DNA of 64,000 bases from Micromonospora humi (GCF_900090105.1 NZ_FMDM01000002.1:298995-362994), one strand, 5' to 3'; numbered from the stretch's first letter, positions 16,969-25,613 are shown. Numbers and translations are program-made. Notes: generated from the letters alone by a model not told the origin.

Positions 16969-17700
16969 ATGGCTCGCATCGCGTACGACGACTCCGACGC
17001 GGAGGCCTTCGCGGCGACGCGTCACCTGAGCGACGACGGGCGCGCCGCCTGGCGGCAGGCCGTGGCGCGGCACCTCGCCCCGGAGCCGGGCATGCGCCTG
17101 CTCGACCTGGGCGCCGGCACCGGCAGCTGGGCCCAGGCGTTCACCGCCTGGTTCCCGGGCCTGGAGGTCGTCGCGGTGGAGCCGTCGGCGGCCATGCGCG
17201 CCCACTGCCCGTTCCGGCCCGTCCTCGCCGGTGACGCCGCGCACCTCCCGCTCGACGACGCGAGGGTGGACGGCGTATGGCTCTCCACCGTCATCCACCA
17301 CGTCCCCGACCTGGCCGCCGCGGCTCGCGAGCTGCGGCGGGTGCTGCGCCCCGGTGCGCCCGTGCTCATCCGGTCCGCGTTCGCCGGCCGGCACGAGGGG
17401 ATCACGTTGTTCCGCTACTTCCTGGAGGCGGTCCGGGTGCTGGACACCTATCCCTCGATCGCCGACGTCGAGTCGACGTTCGCCGCCGCCGGTTTCGCCA
17501 CCGCCGCGGTCGAGCCGGTGCCGCAGGTCACCGCTCCGTCGCTGCGGGAGGCGGCGGCCACGCTGCGCCGGGAGGCGCACACCCCGCTCCAACTGATCAC
17601 CGATGAGGAGTACGCGGCGGGCGTCGCGCGCCTCCGCGAGGCCGCACGGGTGCGCACCGGCCCGGTGGTCGACGCGCTGGACCTGCTCGTCCTGCGCTGA
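16969..17700 (+). CDS. class I SAM-dependent methyltransferase (family 11/25 type)
   Basis: A 243-residue cytoplasmic methyltransferase. Motif I is LLDLGAGTGSWAQAF at about residues 44-58, the acidic residue after strand 2 is in VVAVEPS, and GDAAHLPLDDARVDGVWLSTVIHHV holds motifs II-III. A C-terminal cap of ~80 residues follows (SAFAGRHEGITLFRYFLEA onward). The acceptor is unknown; the layout suits small-molecule methylation. The ATG at 16969 is chosen because SAM motif spacing is then normal; the long upstream extension overlaps the DUF6817-like gene on the other strand. Confidence 0.85.
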   Translation: MARIAYDDSDAEAFAATRHLSDDGRAAWRQAVARHLAPEPGMRLLDLGAGTGSWAQAFTAWFPGLEVVAVEPSAAMRAHCPFRPVLAGDAAHLPLDDARVDGVWLSTVIHHVPDLAAAARELRRVLRPGAPVLIRSAFAGRHEGITLFRYFLEAVRVLDTYPSIADVESTFAAAGFATAAVEPVPQVTAPSLREAAATLRREAHTPLQLITDEEYAAGVARLREAARVRTGPVVDALDLLVLR

Positions 17701-17850
17701 TCGACAGCGTGCCGGCACCCGCCACGCGAATCGACCGGGGCGGCTGAGTCGTTGCCGACGTCAGCTCGAAAGGCGGCGCCGAACGATGCCGCCCCGAACC
17801 CGGCCGGCACGCAAAAGGCGGGCCTGCCGTCGCGCTGGTTAGGGTGGGTC

Positions 17851-18747
17851 ATGGGCCCTCGCATGTGGACCGTGATCGGTGCGCCGTCGAGCGCCGGCGC
17901 CCACACTCCCGGTGTCGAGCGCGCGCCGGCCGCCCTGCGCGCCGCCGGGTTGCTCGACCTGCTCGGCCGGCACGCGCACGTCGAGGATTCCGGTGACACC
18001 CGGGAGTTCCGGTGGCGGCCGGATCCGGCGTACCCCCGGGGTCAGAACGCGGGCGCGGTGGCCGCGGTGGCGTCGGAGGTGGCGGCGCGCGTGACGGCGG
18101 CGGTGGCCGGCGGGCGCACGCCGCTGGTGCTCGGCGGCGACTGCACCGTCACGATCGGCCTGGTCGCCGGGCACGCGCGGGCCGGCCGGTCCCCCGCGCT
18201 GGTCTACGTGGACGGCGGTCCGGATCTCTACACGCCGCTGACCCGGCCGAACGGCAACCTGGACGCCACCGGGTTGGCGCACCTGCTCGGGTTACCCGGG
18301 ACGCTGCCCGAGGTGGCGGGTGTCGGGCCGGCGGTGCCGCTGCTGACCCCGGAGCGGGTGGTGGTGTACGGCGATTCGCTGCCCCGGGGTGACCACGAGC
18401 GGGATCTGGTCGCGGAGCTGGGGCTCGCCTACGTGCCGGCCGACGAGGTGCACGCCGACCCGGTCGCGGCGGCGCGCCGGGCGCGGGTCGTCGCGGAGGC
18501 CGCCGCGGAGACGTTCGTGGTGCACTTCGACGTGGACGTGCTGCGCTTCGTGGACGCGCCGTTGGCCGACGTGCCGGAGCCGTTCGGGCTGGGTCTCGCC
18601 GAGGCGGCCGCGACGCTGGCGGAGCTGGTGGCGAGCCCGCGGTTCGCCGGGCTGTCGGTCACCGAGATCAACCCGGATCACCTGCCGGACGGCGAGGTGC
18701 TTCCCCGGTTCGTGCGGGAGCTGGCCGGAGCGTTGGCGGCGGGCTGA
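17851..18747 (+). CDS. arginase/agmatinase family protein with altered metal ligands
   Basis: A 298-residue protein with the arginase alpha/beta fold. The three metal-ligand regions can be aligned, but two are changed. GGDCT has Cys98 where active ureohydrolases have His (GGDH). DGGPD (121-125) replaces DAHxD, so the second His is Gly123. [10 protein letters not shown] (227-234) keeps the first two Asp. Cys in the first position is common in actinobacterial arginase-like proteins, but loss of the second His is less so. It may have a different activity or be inactive. An AGGGTGGG site precedes the ATG. Its 3' end overlaps the convergent Nudix gene by 70 bases. Confidence 0.75.
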   Translation: MGPRMWTVIGAPSSAGAHTPGVERAPAALRAAGLLDLLGRHAHVEDSGDTREFRWRPDPAYPRGQNAGAVAAVASEVAARVTAAVAGGRTPLVLGGDCTVTIGLVAGHARAGRSPALVYVDGGPDLYTPLTRPNGNLDATGLAHLLGLPGTLPEVAGVGPAVPLLTPERVVVYGDSLPRGDHERDLVAELGLAYVPADEVHADPVAAARRARVVAEAAAETFVVHFDVDVLRFVDAPLADVPEPFGLGLAEAAATLAELVASPRFAGLSVTEINPDHLPDGEVLPRFVRELAGALAAG

Positions 18748-19154
18748 ACCTCGGCCAGGTGCATCGGCAGCACCTTCGCCGCGCTGACCGCCAACTCCCG
18801 GTTGAGCACCTCGTCGCGGGGCACGAAGACCATCGCCTGGCCTTCGCCGAGCACCACGTCCCCCTGCCGGGCGTCGGTGTCGCCGCGGAAGACGTGGACG
18901 GTGACGGTGTGCGGGAAGCCCTCCTCGTGCGGGCGCGGGCCGCTCCAGAACAGGTGCAGCTCGCCGGCGGTCAGGCCGGTCTCCTCGAGCAGCTCGCGGC
19001 GGGCGGCCTGCTCGGGCGTCTCACCGGGCTCGATGCTGCCGCCGGGCAGGCTCCACTGGTGCGGTGAGACGGGCGCGTGGCCGTCGCGGTGCTGCAGGAG
19101 GACCGCGCCGGCCCGGTCGACGAGCAGGACGAGGGCTACGTCGTAGAAGGCCAC
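18678..19154 (-). CDS. Nudix (MutT-like) hydrolase
   Basis: A ~158-residue pyrophosphohydrolase for nucleoside diphosphate-linked substrates. The Nudix box is complete: [24 protein letters not shown] at about residues 35-58, with the catalytic REXXEE present. The C-terminal end lies inside the convergent arginase-like gene (70-base overlap). The start is uncertain: GTG at 19154 is used here because it begins the fold at [14 protein letters not shown] at 19172 or 19175, behind AAAAGG, would add six or seven residues. Substrate unknown. Confidence 0.8.
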   Translation of the reverse strand: MAFYDVALVLLVDRAGAVLLQHRDGHAPVSPHQWSLPGGSIEPGETPEQAARRELLEETGLTAGELHLFWSGPRPHEEGFPHTVTVHVFRGDTDARQGDVVLGEGQAMVFVPRDEVLNRELAVSAAKVLPMHLAEVQPAANAPASSRTNRGSTSPSGR

Positions 19155-19182
19155 CGCCCGAGCATGCCACACCACACCTTTT

Positions 19183-19207
19183 GTCTCGACAGGACAGAAG
19201 TCGAGAC
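19183..19207. promoter_or_regulatory. inverted repeat between divergent Nudix and TIM-barrel genes
   Basis: GTCTCGAC (19183-19190) and its exact complement GTCGAGAC (19200-19207) are separated by nine bases. The 25-bp dyad lies upstream of the -35 box of the TIM-barrel gene and close to the Nudix start, so one dimeric regulator could act on both. No regulator is known for it. Confidence 0.4.
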
Positions 19208-19224
19208 GGGAACAGCGAAAGCCA

Positions 19225-19253
19225 TGGACACATCGACAGGTCTTTTGTAGCGT
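19225..19253 (+). promoter_or_regulatory. promoter of the TIM-barrel isomerase/epimerase gene
   Basis: TGGACA (19225-19230), a 17-base spacer and TAGCGT (19248-19253) fit a housekeeping sigma promoter of actinomycetes (TTGACn / TAnnnT). The predicted start site lies about 25 bases before the ribosome binding site AGAGGAGA of the next gene. Confidence 0.5.
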
Positions 19254-19284
19254 CGGACGCAGGCCGGCCGAGAGGAGAACCGTC

Positions 19285-20229
19285 ATGTGTTACGGATTCG
19301 ACGGGGAGGGCGCGCTGCGGCGCTCGCTCGACCGGCGCGACCTCCTGCGCGGCTCGCTGGCGGCGCTGGCCGGCGTCGGACTGGCCGGCGGGCTCGGCGC
19401 GTCCGCGGCCCAGGCGGGCGGCGTGCACCACCACGGCCGGCGGCACGTGCCGAAGGAGCTGATCAGCCTCCAGCTCTGGACCGTCCGCGACGCGCTCAAC
19501 GGTTCACCCGGCTACGACGCGACGCTGACCCACCTGGCCCGGATCGGCTACCCCCGGGTGGAGCTGGCGCTGGGCTACTTCGGCCGCACCGCCGCGCAGT
19601 TGCGCCGGTTCCTCGACGGCATCGGCATCAGGGCCAGCTCCAGTCACGACGGGATCGCCGCCGACGCGGCCGGCCTGGCGCAGAAGATCGCCGACGCCCG
19701 CACGCTGGGCCAGCGGTTCATGGTGGTGCCCTACCTGAACTCCGACCGCGAGGACGACTGGAAGCGCTGGGCGGAGCAGATGAACGTCGAGGCCGCCGCC
19801 GCGCGCCGGGCCGGCCTGCGCTACGGCTACCACAACCACGCGCACGAGTTCACCATCGACTTCGGCAACGGTCGGCGCCCGTGGGACGTGCTCACCGAGG
19901 AGCTGGACCCCCGGCTCGTGCACCTGGAGATCGACATCTACTGGGCGGTCACCGGCGGCATCAACTCCGGCGACGGCGTGCGGGACCCGGAGGGCTTCAC
20001 GCTCGACGTGATCCGCTCCGCGCCGCAGCGGGTGCTGCAATACCACGTCAAGGACCGCGACCCGGCCACCGGCGACATGGCCGACCTGGGCACCGGCATG
20101 ATCGACTTCGCCCGGATCTTCCGCCGGCACCCGGTGCTGGAGTACATCGTGGAGAACGACACCCCGGACGTGACCCCGCAGCGGACCGCCGAGGTCGGCT
20201 ACCGCTACCTGCGCCGCCTGACCTACTGA
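19285..20229 (+). CDS. exported sugar phosphate isomerase/epimerase-like TIM-barrel protein
   Basis: A 314-residue protein of the xylose isomerase-like/AP-endonuclease 2 superfamily. The N-terminus carries a Tat-like signal: [17 protein letters not shown], then a hydrophobic run and ASAAQA near residue 45. The mature barrel starts [10 protein letters not shown]. Metal-ligand positions are recognisable: GYHNHAHEF (His, Glu), LEIDIYW, YHVKDRD and YIVENDTPD with the last Glu. Similar secreted or periplasmic proteins take part in modified-sugar catabolism. The ATG follows AGAGGAGA. It is not in an obvious operon. The substrate is unknown. Confidence 0.8.
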   Translation: MCYGFDGEGALRRSLDRRDLLRGSLAALAGVGLAGGLGASAAQAGGVHHHGRRHVPKELISLQLWTVRDALNGSPGYDATLTHLARIGYPRVELALGYFGRTAAQLRRFLDGIGIRASSSHDGIAADAAGLAQKIADARTLGQRFMVVPYLNSDREDDWKRWAEQMNVEAAAARRAGLRYGYHNHAHEFTIDFGNGRRPWDVLTEELDPRLVHLEIDIYWAVTGGINSGDGVRDPEGFTLDVIRSAPQRVLQYHVKDRDPATGDMADLGTGMIDFARIFRRHPVLEYIVENDTPDVTPQRTAEVGYRYLRRLTY

Positions 20230-20299
20230 CGCCCCCACGGGCCGCCGTCGGACGTGGCAGGCTCGGGTCGTGGTCACGCACCGACCGAGGAGGTACGCG

Positions 20300-20926
20300 A
20301 TGACCGACGAGCCGGACGTCGTCCACTACGACCGCCTCTACCGCGACACCAGCGACACCGGGCGCCCGCCGTGGGAGATCGGCGGCCCGCAGCCGGCGCT
20401 CGCCGCGGTGCTCGACACCGGGGTACGCGGCCCGCGCGTGCTCGACGTCGGCTGCGGCACCGGTGAGCTGGCCCTGGCGCTGGCCCGCCTCGGCCACGAC
20501 GTGACCGGCGTCGACCTGTCGCCGGTGGCGATCGCGCTGGCCCGGGCCAAGGCCGCCGCGACCGGCCTGACCGTGCGCTTCGAGGTGCACGACGCCACCC
20601 GCCTGCCGGTGCCGCCCACGCCGTACGACTCGGTGTTCGACTCCGGGCTGCTGCACACGCTGGACCGGCGCGGAGCCGCGGTCGGCGACTACCTGGCGCT
20701 GCTGCCGCGCCTGACCGCGCCGGGCGGGACCGTGTGCGTGCTGGCCGTGTCGCCGGAGGCGGGCGGAGGCTGGGGCCTGGACGCCGACGCGCTGCGGTCG
20801 GCGTTCCCCGAGCCGACCTGGACGGACACCCTTGTCGAGCCGATCACCGTGCTGGCCCGGGTCGACACCGAGGATCTCCACCTGCCCGGCCACCTGCTAC
20901 GGACTACGCGCTCCCTGATCTCGTGA
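20300..20926 (+). CDS. class I SAM-dependent methyltransferase
   Basis: A 208-residue methyltransferase. Motif I is VLDVGCGTGELALAL at about residues 48-62, followed by GVDLSPVAIALARAKA, DATRLPVP and DSVFDSGLLHTL. The N-terminal WEIGGPQPAL helix is typical for the thiopurine/tellurite-type subfamily, which methylates small hydrophobic or chalcogen-containing molecules. GAGGAGG at 20287-20293 sets the ATG at 20300. It is a stand-alone gene; the acceptor is not identifiable. Confidence 0.85.
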   Translation: MTDEPDVVHYDRLYRDTSDTGRPPWEIGGPQPALAAVLDTGVRGPRVLDVGCGTGELALALARLGHDVTGVDLSPVAIALARAKAAATGLTVRFEVHDATRLPVPPTPYDSVFDSGLLHTLDRRGAAVGDYLALLPRLTAPGGTVCVLAVSPEAGGGWGLDADALRSAFPEPTWTDTLVEPITVLARVDTEDLHLPGHLLRTTRSLIS

Positions 20927-21090
20927 CGGATCTGGCGGCGTAGTGGAACTCCACGGGAACCACGAAGACGTTCGGTCACCCGATCGACGCCTCGTGGCTG
21001 GACGGCGTCGACCCTCGAGCGTGCGTCCCCCGGTGCGGACCATGAACGGCCGCCCAGCCCGAGCCACCCAGCGCCAGGTACGAGCGCGCC

Positions 21091-21167
21091 CGTCGATCTA
21101 GGAGTTGTGGCACCTCGCGAAAGGCGCGCACACCGCAAACCCTGGCACCACAAGTCCAAGATCGACG
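21091..21167. repeat. long imperfect inverted repeat (extragenic palindrome)
   Basis: The left arm (21091-21110, CGTCGATCTAGGAGTTGTGG) and the complement of the right arm (21148-21167) agree at 18 of 20 positions, around a 37-base centre. It lies in the gap between the methyltransferase and the convergent PNPOx-like gene. It could act as a bidirectional terminator or be one copy of a dispersed palindromic repeat, for which the near-perfect long arms and the AT-richer sequence would fit. Nothing else was seen in 20927-21199. Confidence 0.65.
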
Positions 21168-21199
21168 AGACGGAGCGGCGGGCGGCGGGCCCGGGGGGG

Positions 21200-21709
21200 T
21201 CAGCGGCGCCAGTGTTGGCGTGGGGCGTAGCCCTCGCGGCGTAGCCAGTGTTCGGTGTAGACGACGCGCTGCGCCTCGACGAGCACGAGCGTCTCCTGGG
21301 GCGGCTCGGTCAGCGACCGGCCCCGCTCGGCGTGCTCGTTCTGCCAGCGGAACGCCGACCAGTGGTGGGCGTGGTCCGGGTGGTCCGGGGCGAGCACCCG
21401 GGCGGTGCCGAACACCTGGGCGCCGCGGCTGCTGGCCAGCCCGACCAGCGGCGCGAAGACGCCGACGGAAACCCGTGGGTCGGCGGCGATGTTGCGCATC
21501 TTCGGTGAGCGCGGCGCGGCGGTGAACATCAGCGTGAAGTCGAGCGGGTAGTAGCGCACCGGGGTGGCCAGCGGCCCGTCCGGGCCGGCGGTGGCGAGGA
21601 CGCACATGTTCTGCGAGGACAGCAGGTTGAGGATGCGCTCCTCGAGGCGTTCCCGATCGAGCTTCTTCGTCGGCGTCGGCCCGGCCAGCCACGGATTCGT
21701 CAACGGCAC
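21200..21709 (-). CDS. pyridoxamine 5'-phosphate oxidase-like FMN/F420-binding protein
   Basis: A 169-residue split-barrel flavin- or deazaflavin-binding protein. Recognisable parts are LLSSQNMCVLATAGPDGPLATPVRYYPLD (barrel entry), SPKMRNIAADPRVSVGVFAPLVGLASSRGAQVFGTARVL with the cofactor-contact strand, and a C-terminal YTEHWLRREGY. The GTG at 21709 (VPLTNPWLAGP) is used, with GAGGAC upstream; TTG at 21703 is an alternative. Its role may be oxidation or reduction of a small molecule; cofactor choice cannot be read directly. It follows the phosphatase gene on the same strand with a short gap. Confidence 0.75.
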   Translation of the reverse strand: MPLTNPWLAGPTPTKKLDRERLEERILNLLSSQNMCVLATAGPDGPLATPVRYYPLDFTLMFTAAPRSPKMRNIAADPRVSVGVFAPLVGLASSRGAQVFGTARVLAPDHPDHAHHWSAFRWQNEHAERGRSLTEPPQETLVLVEAQRVVYTEHWLRREGYAPRQHWRR

Positions 21710-21735
21710 GCGGCGTCCTCGATCATGGCGGCACC

Positions 21736-22368
21736 CTACCGGGCCGGTGACCCCTCGGTGAGCCGGGCACGGACGGCGGAGATCTGCGCCGGCGTCACGC
21801 CGGAACCGAGCAGGTAGTCGGTGACGCCGCCGTAGCGGCCGTGCAGGTGGACCCAGGTATTGGTGATCATGGAGGCCGGGGCGCCCTCGGTGAGCGCGTA
21901 GTCGGCGGCGATCGCGTCCACCGGCACACCGGCGACGTGCAACGCGAGCGCCACCAGCACGCCGGTACGGTCCCGGCCGCCGTGGCAGTGCACCACCACC
22001 GCGCCGGGTGGCGCCTGCGCGATCGCGGTGAACGCGGCGGCCAGGCGGTCGCGGCTGGCGTCGACGAGCAACCGGTAGCTGTCCGGCGGGATGTCCTCGT
22101 CGCCGGTCGGGTCGAAGCAGGCCGGCACGAGTCGGTAGCGGGGGTCGGCGGCCAGCGGGCTGGGGTCGGCCTCCGCCTCCGCCCGCCACCGCAGGTCGAG
22201 CACCCGGCTCACGCCGTACGCGCGGAGGGCGGCGAGTCCGGCGGCGCCGAGCCGGCGGTGGTTGTCGGTGCGGACCAGCGCCCGCTGGCGGATCCGGCCG
22301 CCGTCGGCGGTCCGAGCGCCGCCCACATCGCGCGCGTTGCGCAGGTCGGGCCAGGCCAGTCGGGGCAC
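21736..22368 (-). CDS. tyrosine-protein phosphatase (Y_phosphatase3 type)
   Basis: A 210-residue dual-specificity-like phosphatase. The P-loop is HCHGGRDRTG (CX5R) near residue 128, preceded by VVVHC. The N-terminus NARDVGG and IRQRALVRTDNHRRL is the usual opening of the bacterial MptpB-like family. No signal peptide is visible. It is followed 26 bases later by the PNPOx-like gene on the same strand, so they may be cotranscribed. The substrate may be a phosphoprotein or phosphoinositide; unknown. Confidence 0.85.
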   Translation of the reverse strand: MPRLAWPDLRNARDVGGARTADGGRIRQRALVRTDNHRRLGAAGLAALRAYGVSRVLDLRWRAEAEADPSPLAADPRYRLVPACFDPTGDEDIPPDSYRLLVDASRDRLAAAFTAIAQAPPGAVVVHCHGGRDRTGVLVALALHVAGVPVDAIAADYALTEGAPASMITNTWVHLHGRYGGVTDYLLGSGVTPAQISAVRARLTEGSPAR

Positions 22369-22389
22369 GAATCGAGCGTACGCCCGGGG

Positions 22390-23547
22390 TCAGGGTCGGG
22401 CGAGCACGTCCACGGCCAGCTCGCGCACCACCGACTCGTCCACGTCGACGCCGAGGCCCGGGCCGGTGGGCACGGTCGCCACCCCGTCGTGGATCCGCAC
22501 CGTCTCGCCGGTGGCGTAGGACGAGGTGAGGAACTGCCGGCCGTTGAGGTCGACCGGGGTGTCGATGCCGTACGCGGCGAACAGGTGCAGCGAGGCGGCC
22601 AGGCCCAGGTCGGAGTCGGTGAGCCCGGAGCCCATCAGCCGCACCCCGGCGTCCTCGGCGAGCGCGCACAGCCGCCGCGACAGGGTCAGCCCGCCGCTGC
22701 GTTGCACCTTGGCGATGGCCACGTCGACGGCGTCGAGCTTGACGAAGGTGGCCAGGTCACCGGGGTGGCGCAGGCTCTCGTCGAGCGCGACCGGCACCGG
22801 CGACGCGGCGCGCAGCCGGCGCAGCCCGGCGACGTCGTTGGCCGGCAGCGGCTGCTCGAACGCGGTGACGTCGAGGTCGGCCAGGCGGCGGGCCATCCGC
22901 AGCGCGGCGTCGCCGGTGTACGCCTGGTTGGCGTCGACCCAGAGCGCGGCGTCTCCGGCGGCGTCGCGCACCGCGCGGACCACGGCGGCGTCCTCGGCCT
23001 CCGTGTGCAGGCCGATCTTGACCTTGAACGCCCGGTAGCCGAGCGCGCGTCCCTCGGCGACCGCGTCGGCGACCTCGGCGGCGCTCTGCCCGGCGACGAT
23101 CCAGCCCAGGTCGACGGTGTCGCGGCGGCGTTGCCCCCAGAGCACGCCGACGGAGACGCCGAGGGCGCGGCCGAGCAGGTCGTGCAGCGCGATGTCGACG
23201 GCGGCCTTGGCCAGCGGCGCGCCGATGGTGAAGCCCCGGTTGATGGCCCGGTCGAAGGCGGTGGTGACGCCGTCGAGGTCCCAGGCGGGGCGGCCGAGGA
23301 TGGCCGGGGCGAGATAGCGGTCGATGGTGGTGACGATGGACTCGGCGGTCTCGTAGGTCCAGGCGGGGATCGGGGTGGCCTCGCCCCAGCCGGTGATCCC
23401 GTCCGCGCTCACCTTGGCCAGCACCCGGATGCTCGGGGTGCCGGCGACGGCGACCGCGCCGCCGGAGACGCCGAACGAGCGGATGGTGGGCAGCGCGACC
23501 GCGTACGTCTCGACGCGGTCGACGGTGAGGCCGGCGAGCGTGGTCAC
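22390..23547 (-). CDS. enolase-superfamily enzyme, mandelate racemase / muconate lactonizing type
   Basis: A 385-residue enzyme that abstracts a proton alpha to a carboxylate. The capping domain is at about 1-125. In the barrel, FKVKIG holds the KxK base near residue 175; metal ligands follow in WVDANQAY, FEQPL and ALDES; the second lysine lies in AIAKVQRSGG. This Lys-Lys layout belongs to the MLE subgroup (racemases, epimerases, dipeptide epimerases, some dehydratases). It overlaps the LacI gene by four bases and is divergent from the catabolic operon, so it likely epimerises or racemises a carboxylated substrate of that pathway. No specific substrate motif is evident. Confidence 0.85.
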   Translation of the reverse strand: MTTLAGLTVDRVETYAVALPTIRSFGVSGGAVAVAGTPSIRVLAKVSADGITGWGEATPIPAWTYETAESIVTTIDRYLAPAILGRPAWDLDGVTTAFDRAINRGFTIGAPLAKAAVDIALHDLLGRALGVSVGVLWGQRRRDTVDLGWIVAGQSAAEVADAVAEGRALGYRAFKVKIGLHTEAEDAAVVRAVRDAAGDAALWVDANQAYTGDAALRMARRLADLDVTAFEQPLPANDVAGLRRLRAASPVPVALDESLRHPGDLATFVKLDAVDVAIAKVQRSGGLTLSRRLCALAEDAGVRLMGSGLTDSDLGLAASLHLFAAYGIDTPVDLNGRQFLTSSYATGETVRIHDGVATVPTGPGLGVDVDESVVRELAVDVLARP

Positions 23548-24575
23548 GAGCCCACCTTGGCGGTGCTGGCGCGTAGGACGACCTCGCCGGTCAGTCGCAC
23601 GATCCGCCGCCGGCTGCCGGTGTTCTCGGTGAGCGCCAGCTCCATCACCTTCTCGCCGATCTCGCGCAGCGGCAGCGCCACGGTGGTCAGCGGCGGCGTG
23701 AGGTCGCGGACGATCGGGATGTCGTCGAAGCCGGCGACGGAGACGTCACCGGGCACGCAGAGCCCGCGGTCGCGCAGCGCCGCGTACGCGCCGATGGCCA
23801 TCACGTCGGTCAGCGCGAACACGCAGGTGGCGTCGAGGCCGCGGTCGAGCAGCTCGGTCATCGCCTGGTAGCCGCCGTCACGGGTGAACGGCCCCTCGAC
23901 GACGTGCGCCGCGTCGAGCGGGACGCCGGCGGCGGTGAGTTCGTCGCGGAAGCCGCCGAGGCGGTCGATGACGGTGGTGAGCGCGCGGGGGCCGGAGAGC
24001 ACCGCGAAGCGGCGGTGGCCGAGCTCCAGCAGGGCGCGGGCCATGGCGGCGGCGCCGGCGCGGTTCTCCGGCAGCACGCTGTCGACCTTGAGGCTGCGGT
24101 GCCGGCTGACCACGGCGACCTTCCCGCCGCCGTCGAGGTAGGGCTTCAGCTCGGCCTCCATGGCCCGCTCCCAGCGGGTGTCCTCGAAGCCGGAGCCGAT
24201 GAGCAGGATGGCCGGCGCGCGTTCGGCGCGCAGCATCGACACGTACGCGATCTCGCGTTCCGGGTCGCGGAACGTGCTGGCGAGCATGACCAGCAGGTCG
24301 TTGGCGCCGGCGACGCGCATGACGCCGCCGGCGATGGCGGCGAAGTAGGGGTCGGTGACGTCGTGGCAGATGACGCCGACGGTGCGGTGCGAGGCGCCGG
24401 CCAGCGCGCGGGCGTGCGCGTTCGGGGTGTAGGCGAGTTGGGCGGCGGCGGCGAGGACGCGGTCGCGCAGGTGTGGGGTGACGCGCATGCCGTTGAGCGC
24501 GCGGGAGGCCGTGGCCAGCGAGACGTCGGCGGCTCTGGCCACGTCTTCCAGGGTCACGTGCGTCCGTGGCTGCAT
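23544..24575 (-). CDS. LacI family transcriptional repressor of the 24.7-32.9 kb operon
   Basis: A 343-residue repressor. The helix-turn-helix at about residues 7-27 reads VTLEDVARAADVSLATASRAL, followed by the hinge NAHARALAG and a periplasmic-binding-protein-like sensor domain (VGVICHDVTDPYFAAIAGGV to SVAGFDDIPIVRDLTPPLTTV). It is the first gene of its own transcript, with the enolase-superfamily gene coupled behind it. It faces the ABC transporter operon across ~140 bases that contain two LacI-type half-palindromic operators, so it probably represses both directions and is relieved by a pathway sugar. The effector is unknown. Confidence 0.92.
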   Translation of the reverse strand: MQPRTHVTLEDVARAADVSLATASRALNGMRVTPHLRDRVLAAAAQLAYTPNAHARALAGASHRTVGVICHDVTDPYFAAIAGGVMRVAGANDLLVMLASTFRDPEREIAYVSMLRAERAPAILLIGSGFEDTRWERAMEAELKPYLDGGGKVAVVSRHRSLKVDSVLPENRAGAAAMARALLELGHRRFAVLSGPRALTTVIDRLGGFRDELTAAGVPLDAAHVVEGPFTRDGGYQAMTELLDRGLDATCVFALTDVMAIGAYAALRDRGLCVPGDVSVAGFDDIPIVRDLTPPLTTVALPLREIGEKVMELALTENTGSRRRIVRLTGEVVLRASTAKVGS

Positions 24576-24598
24576 CGGTTTTCCCCCTGCGGTACGTC

Positions 24599-24628
24599 TT
24601 GACCGGCTTGTTTCTGCGTGGTTACCGT
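24599..24628 (+). promoter_or_regulatory. promoter of the ABC/dehydrogenase operon
   Basis: TTGACC (24599-24604), an 18-base spacer and TACCGT (24623-24628) fit the actinobacterial housekeeping consensus. The LacI-type operators begin eight bases after the -10 box, so a bound repressor would cover the transcription start. Confidence 0.6.
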
Positions 24629-24635
24629 AGCACCC

Positions 24636-24662
24636 TGAAAGCGCTTACTGAAAGCGCATTCA
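24636..24662. promoter_or_regulatory. tandem LacI-type operators
   Basis: Two 14-base sites share one T: TGAAAGCGCTTACT (24636-24649) and TGAAAGCGCATTCA (24649-24662). They match the symmetric form TGAAAGCGCTTTCA at 12 and 13 positions. AAGCGCTT-type cores are typical LacI-family targets. A perfect double version of the same core is found at 47357-47382 beside the second LacI gene. Confidence 0.75.
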
Positions 24663-24717
24663 GGGCTGCATCCCCGACCTCACCGGGGATCGTCGGCCCT
24701 GCGGAGAACGGAGGGTC

Positions 24718-25596
24718 ATGGCCGCGCAGAGCACCATCGAGCAGCCCGGACGGACCAGTCCGCCCGACCGCCCCACGCCGGCCGCCCGCCGACCGGCCCG
24801 GCCCGGCGCCGCCGCGCTCCGGTTCGCCTCCCGCACCTGGCGACCGGCCGCGGTCCTCGCGGCGATCCTCGTGCTCTGGTGGGTGGTCACCGCCGCCGAA
24901 CTGGTCAAGCCGTACCTGGTTCCGTCGCCGTCGGCCACGTTCGACGTGGTACGGGCCCAGCCGGGCTACTTCGCCCACCACACCTGGATCACCACCTACG
25001 AGACAGTGCTCGGCTTCGTCATCGCGATCGCCGTCGGCGTGCTGTCGGCGGTGGTGATGGTCTACTCCCCCACGGTCGAGAAGAGCCTCTACCCGCTGCT
25101 GCTGTTCGCCCAGGTCATCCCGAAGATCGCCATCGCGCCGCTGTTCGTCGTGTGGCTCGGCTTCGGGCTGTCGCCCAAGGTGGTCGTCGCGGTCCTGATG
25201 GCGTTCTTCCCGATCGTCATCTCCACCGTCACCGGCCTGAAGTCGATCGACCCGGAGATGCTGCAACTGAGCGCCACCATGGGCGCCGGGCCGGCGCAGA
25301 CGTTCCGGAAGATCCGCTTCCCGGCCGCCCTGCCGCACCTGTTCGCCGGCCTCAAGGTCGCCGCCACGATGGCCGTCACCGGCGCCGTGGTCGGCGAGTT
25401 CGTCGGCGCCAACGAGGGCCTCGGCTACGTGATCCTGCAGGCCAACGGCAACCTCGACACCCCGACGCTGTTCGCCGGGCTGGTCGTCATGTCGCTGCTC
25501 GGCGTCGTCCTGTTCGTCGTCGTCGAGCTGCTCGAACACCTCCTGCTGCCGTGGCACGCCAGCCGCCGCACCGACGCCACCACCACAACGATGTGA
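24718..25596 (+). CDS. ABC transporter permease (SsuC/TauC type)
   Basis: A 292-residue inner-membrane permease with about six membrane helices. A Pro/Arg-rich ~30-residue N-terminal tail precedes the first helix (AVLAAILVLWWVV). The BPD_transp_1 coupling motif for the ATPase is seen around ATMGAGPAQTFRKIRFPAALPHLFAGLKVA (EAA-loop-like, G near residue 200). It belongs to the sulfonate/taurine/nitrate/pyrimidine import group, not the two-permease sugar group; a single permease gene implies a homodimer. GGAGGG precedes the ATG. First gene of the operon, 17 bases before the binding protein. Confidence 0.9.
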   Translation: MAAQSTIEQPGRTSPPDRPTPAARRPARPGAAALRFASRTWRPAAVLAAILVLWWVVTAAELVKPYLVPSPSATFDVVRAQPGYFAHHTWITTYETVLGFVIAIAVGVLSAVVMVYSPTVEKSLYPLLLFAQVIPKIAIAPLFVVWLGFGLSPKVVVAVLMAFFPIVISTVTGLKSIDPEMLQLSATMGAGPAQTFRKIRFPAALPHLFAGLKVAATMAVTGAVVGEFVGANEGLGYVILQANGNLDTPTLFAGLVVMSLLGVVLFVVVELLEHLLLPWHASRRTDATTTTM

Positions 25597-25613
25597 AACG
25601 GAGTCATCCGCAG

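Noticed and set aside
17760..17800. GGCGGC...GCCGCC hairpin before the arginase-like gene, considered as a terminator
   Set aside because: Only six base pairs with a 10-base loop; such stems arise often by chance at this GC content.
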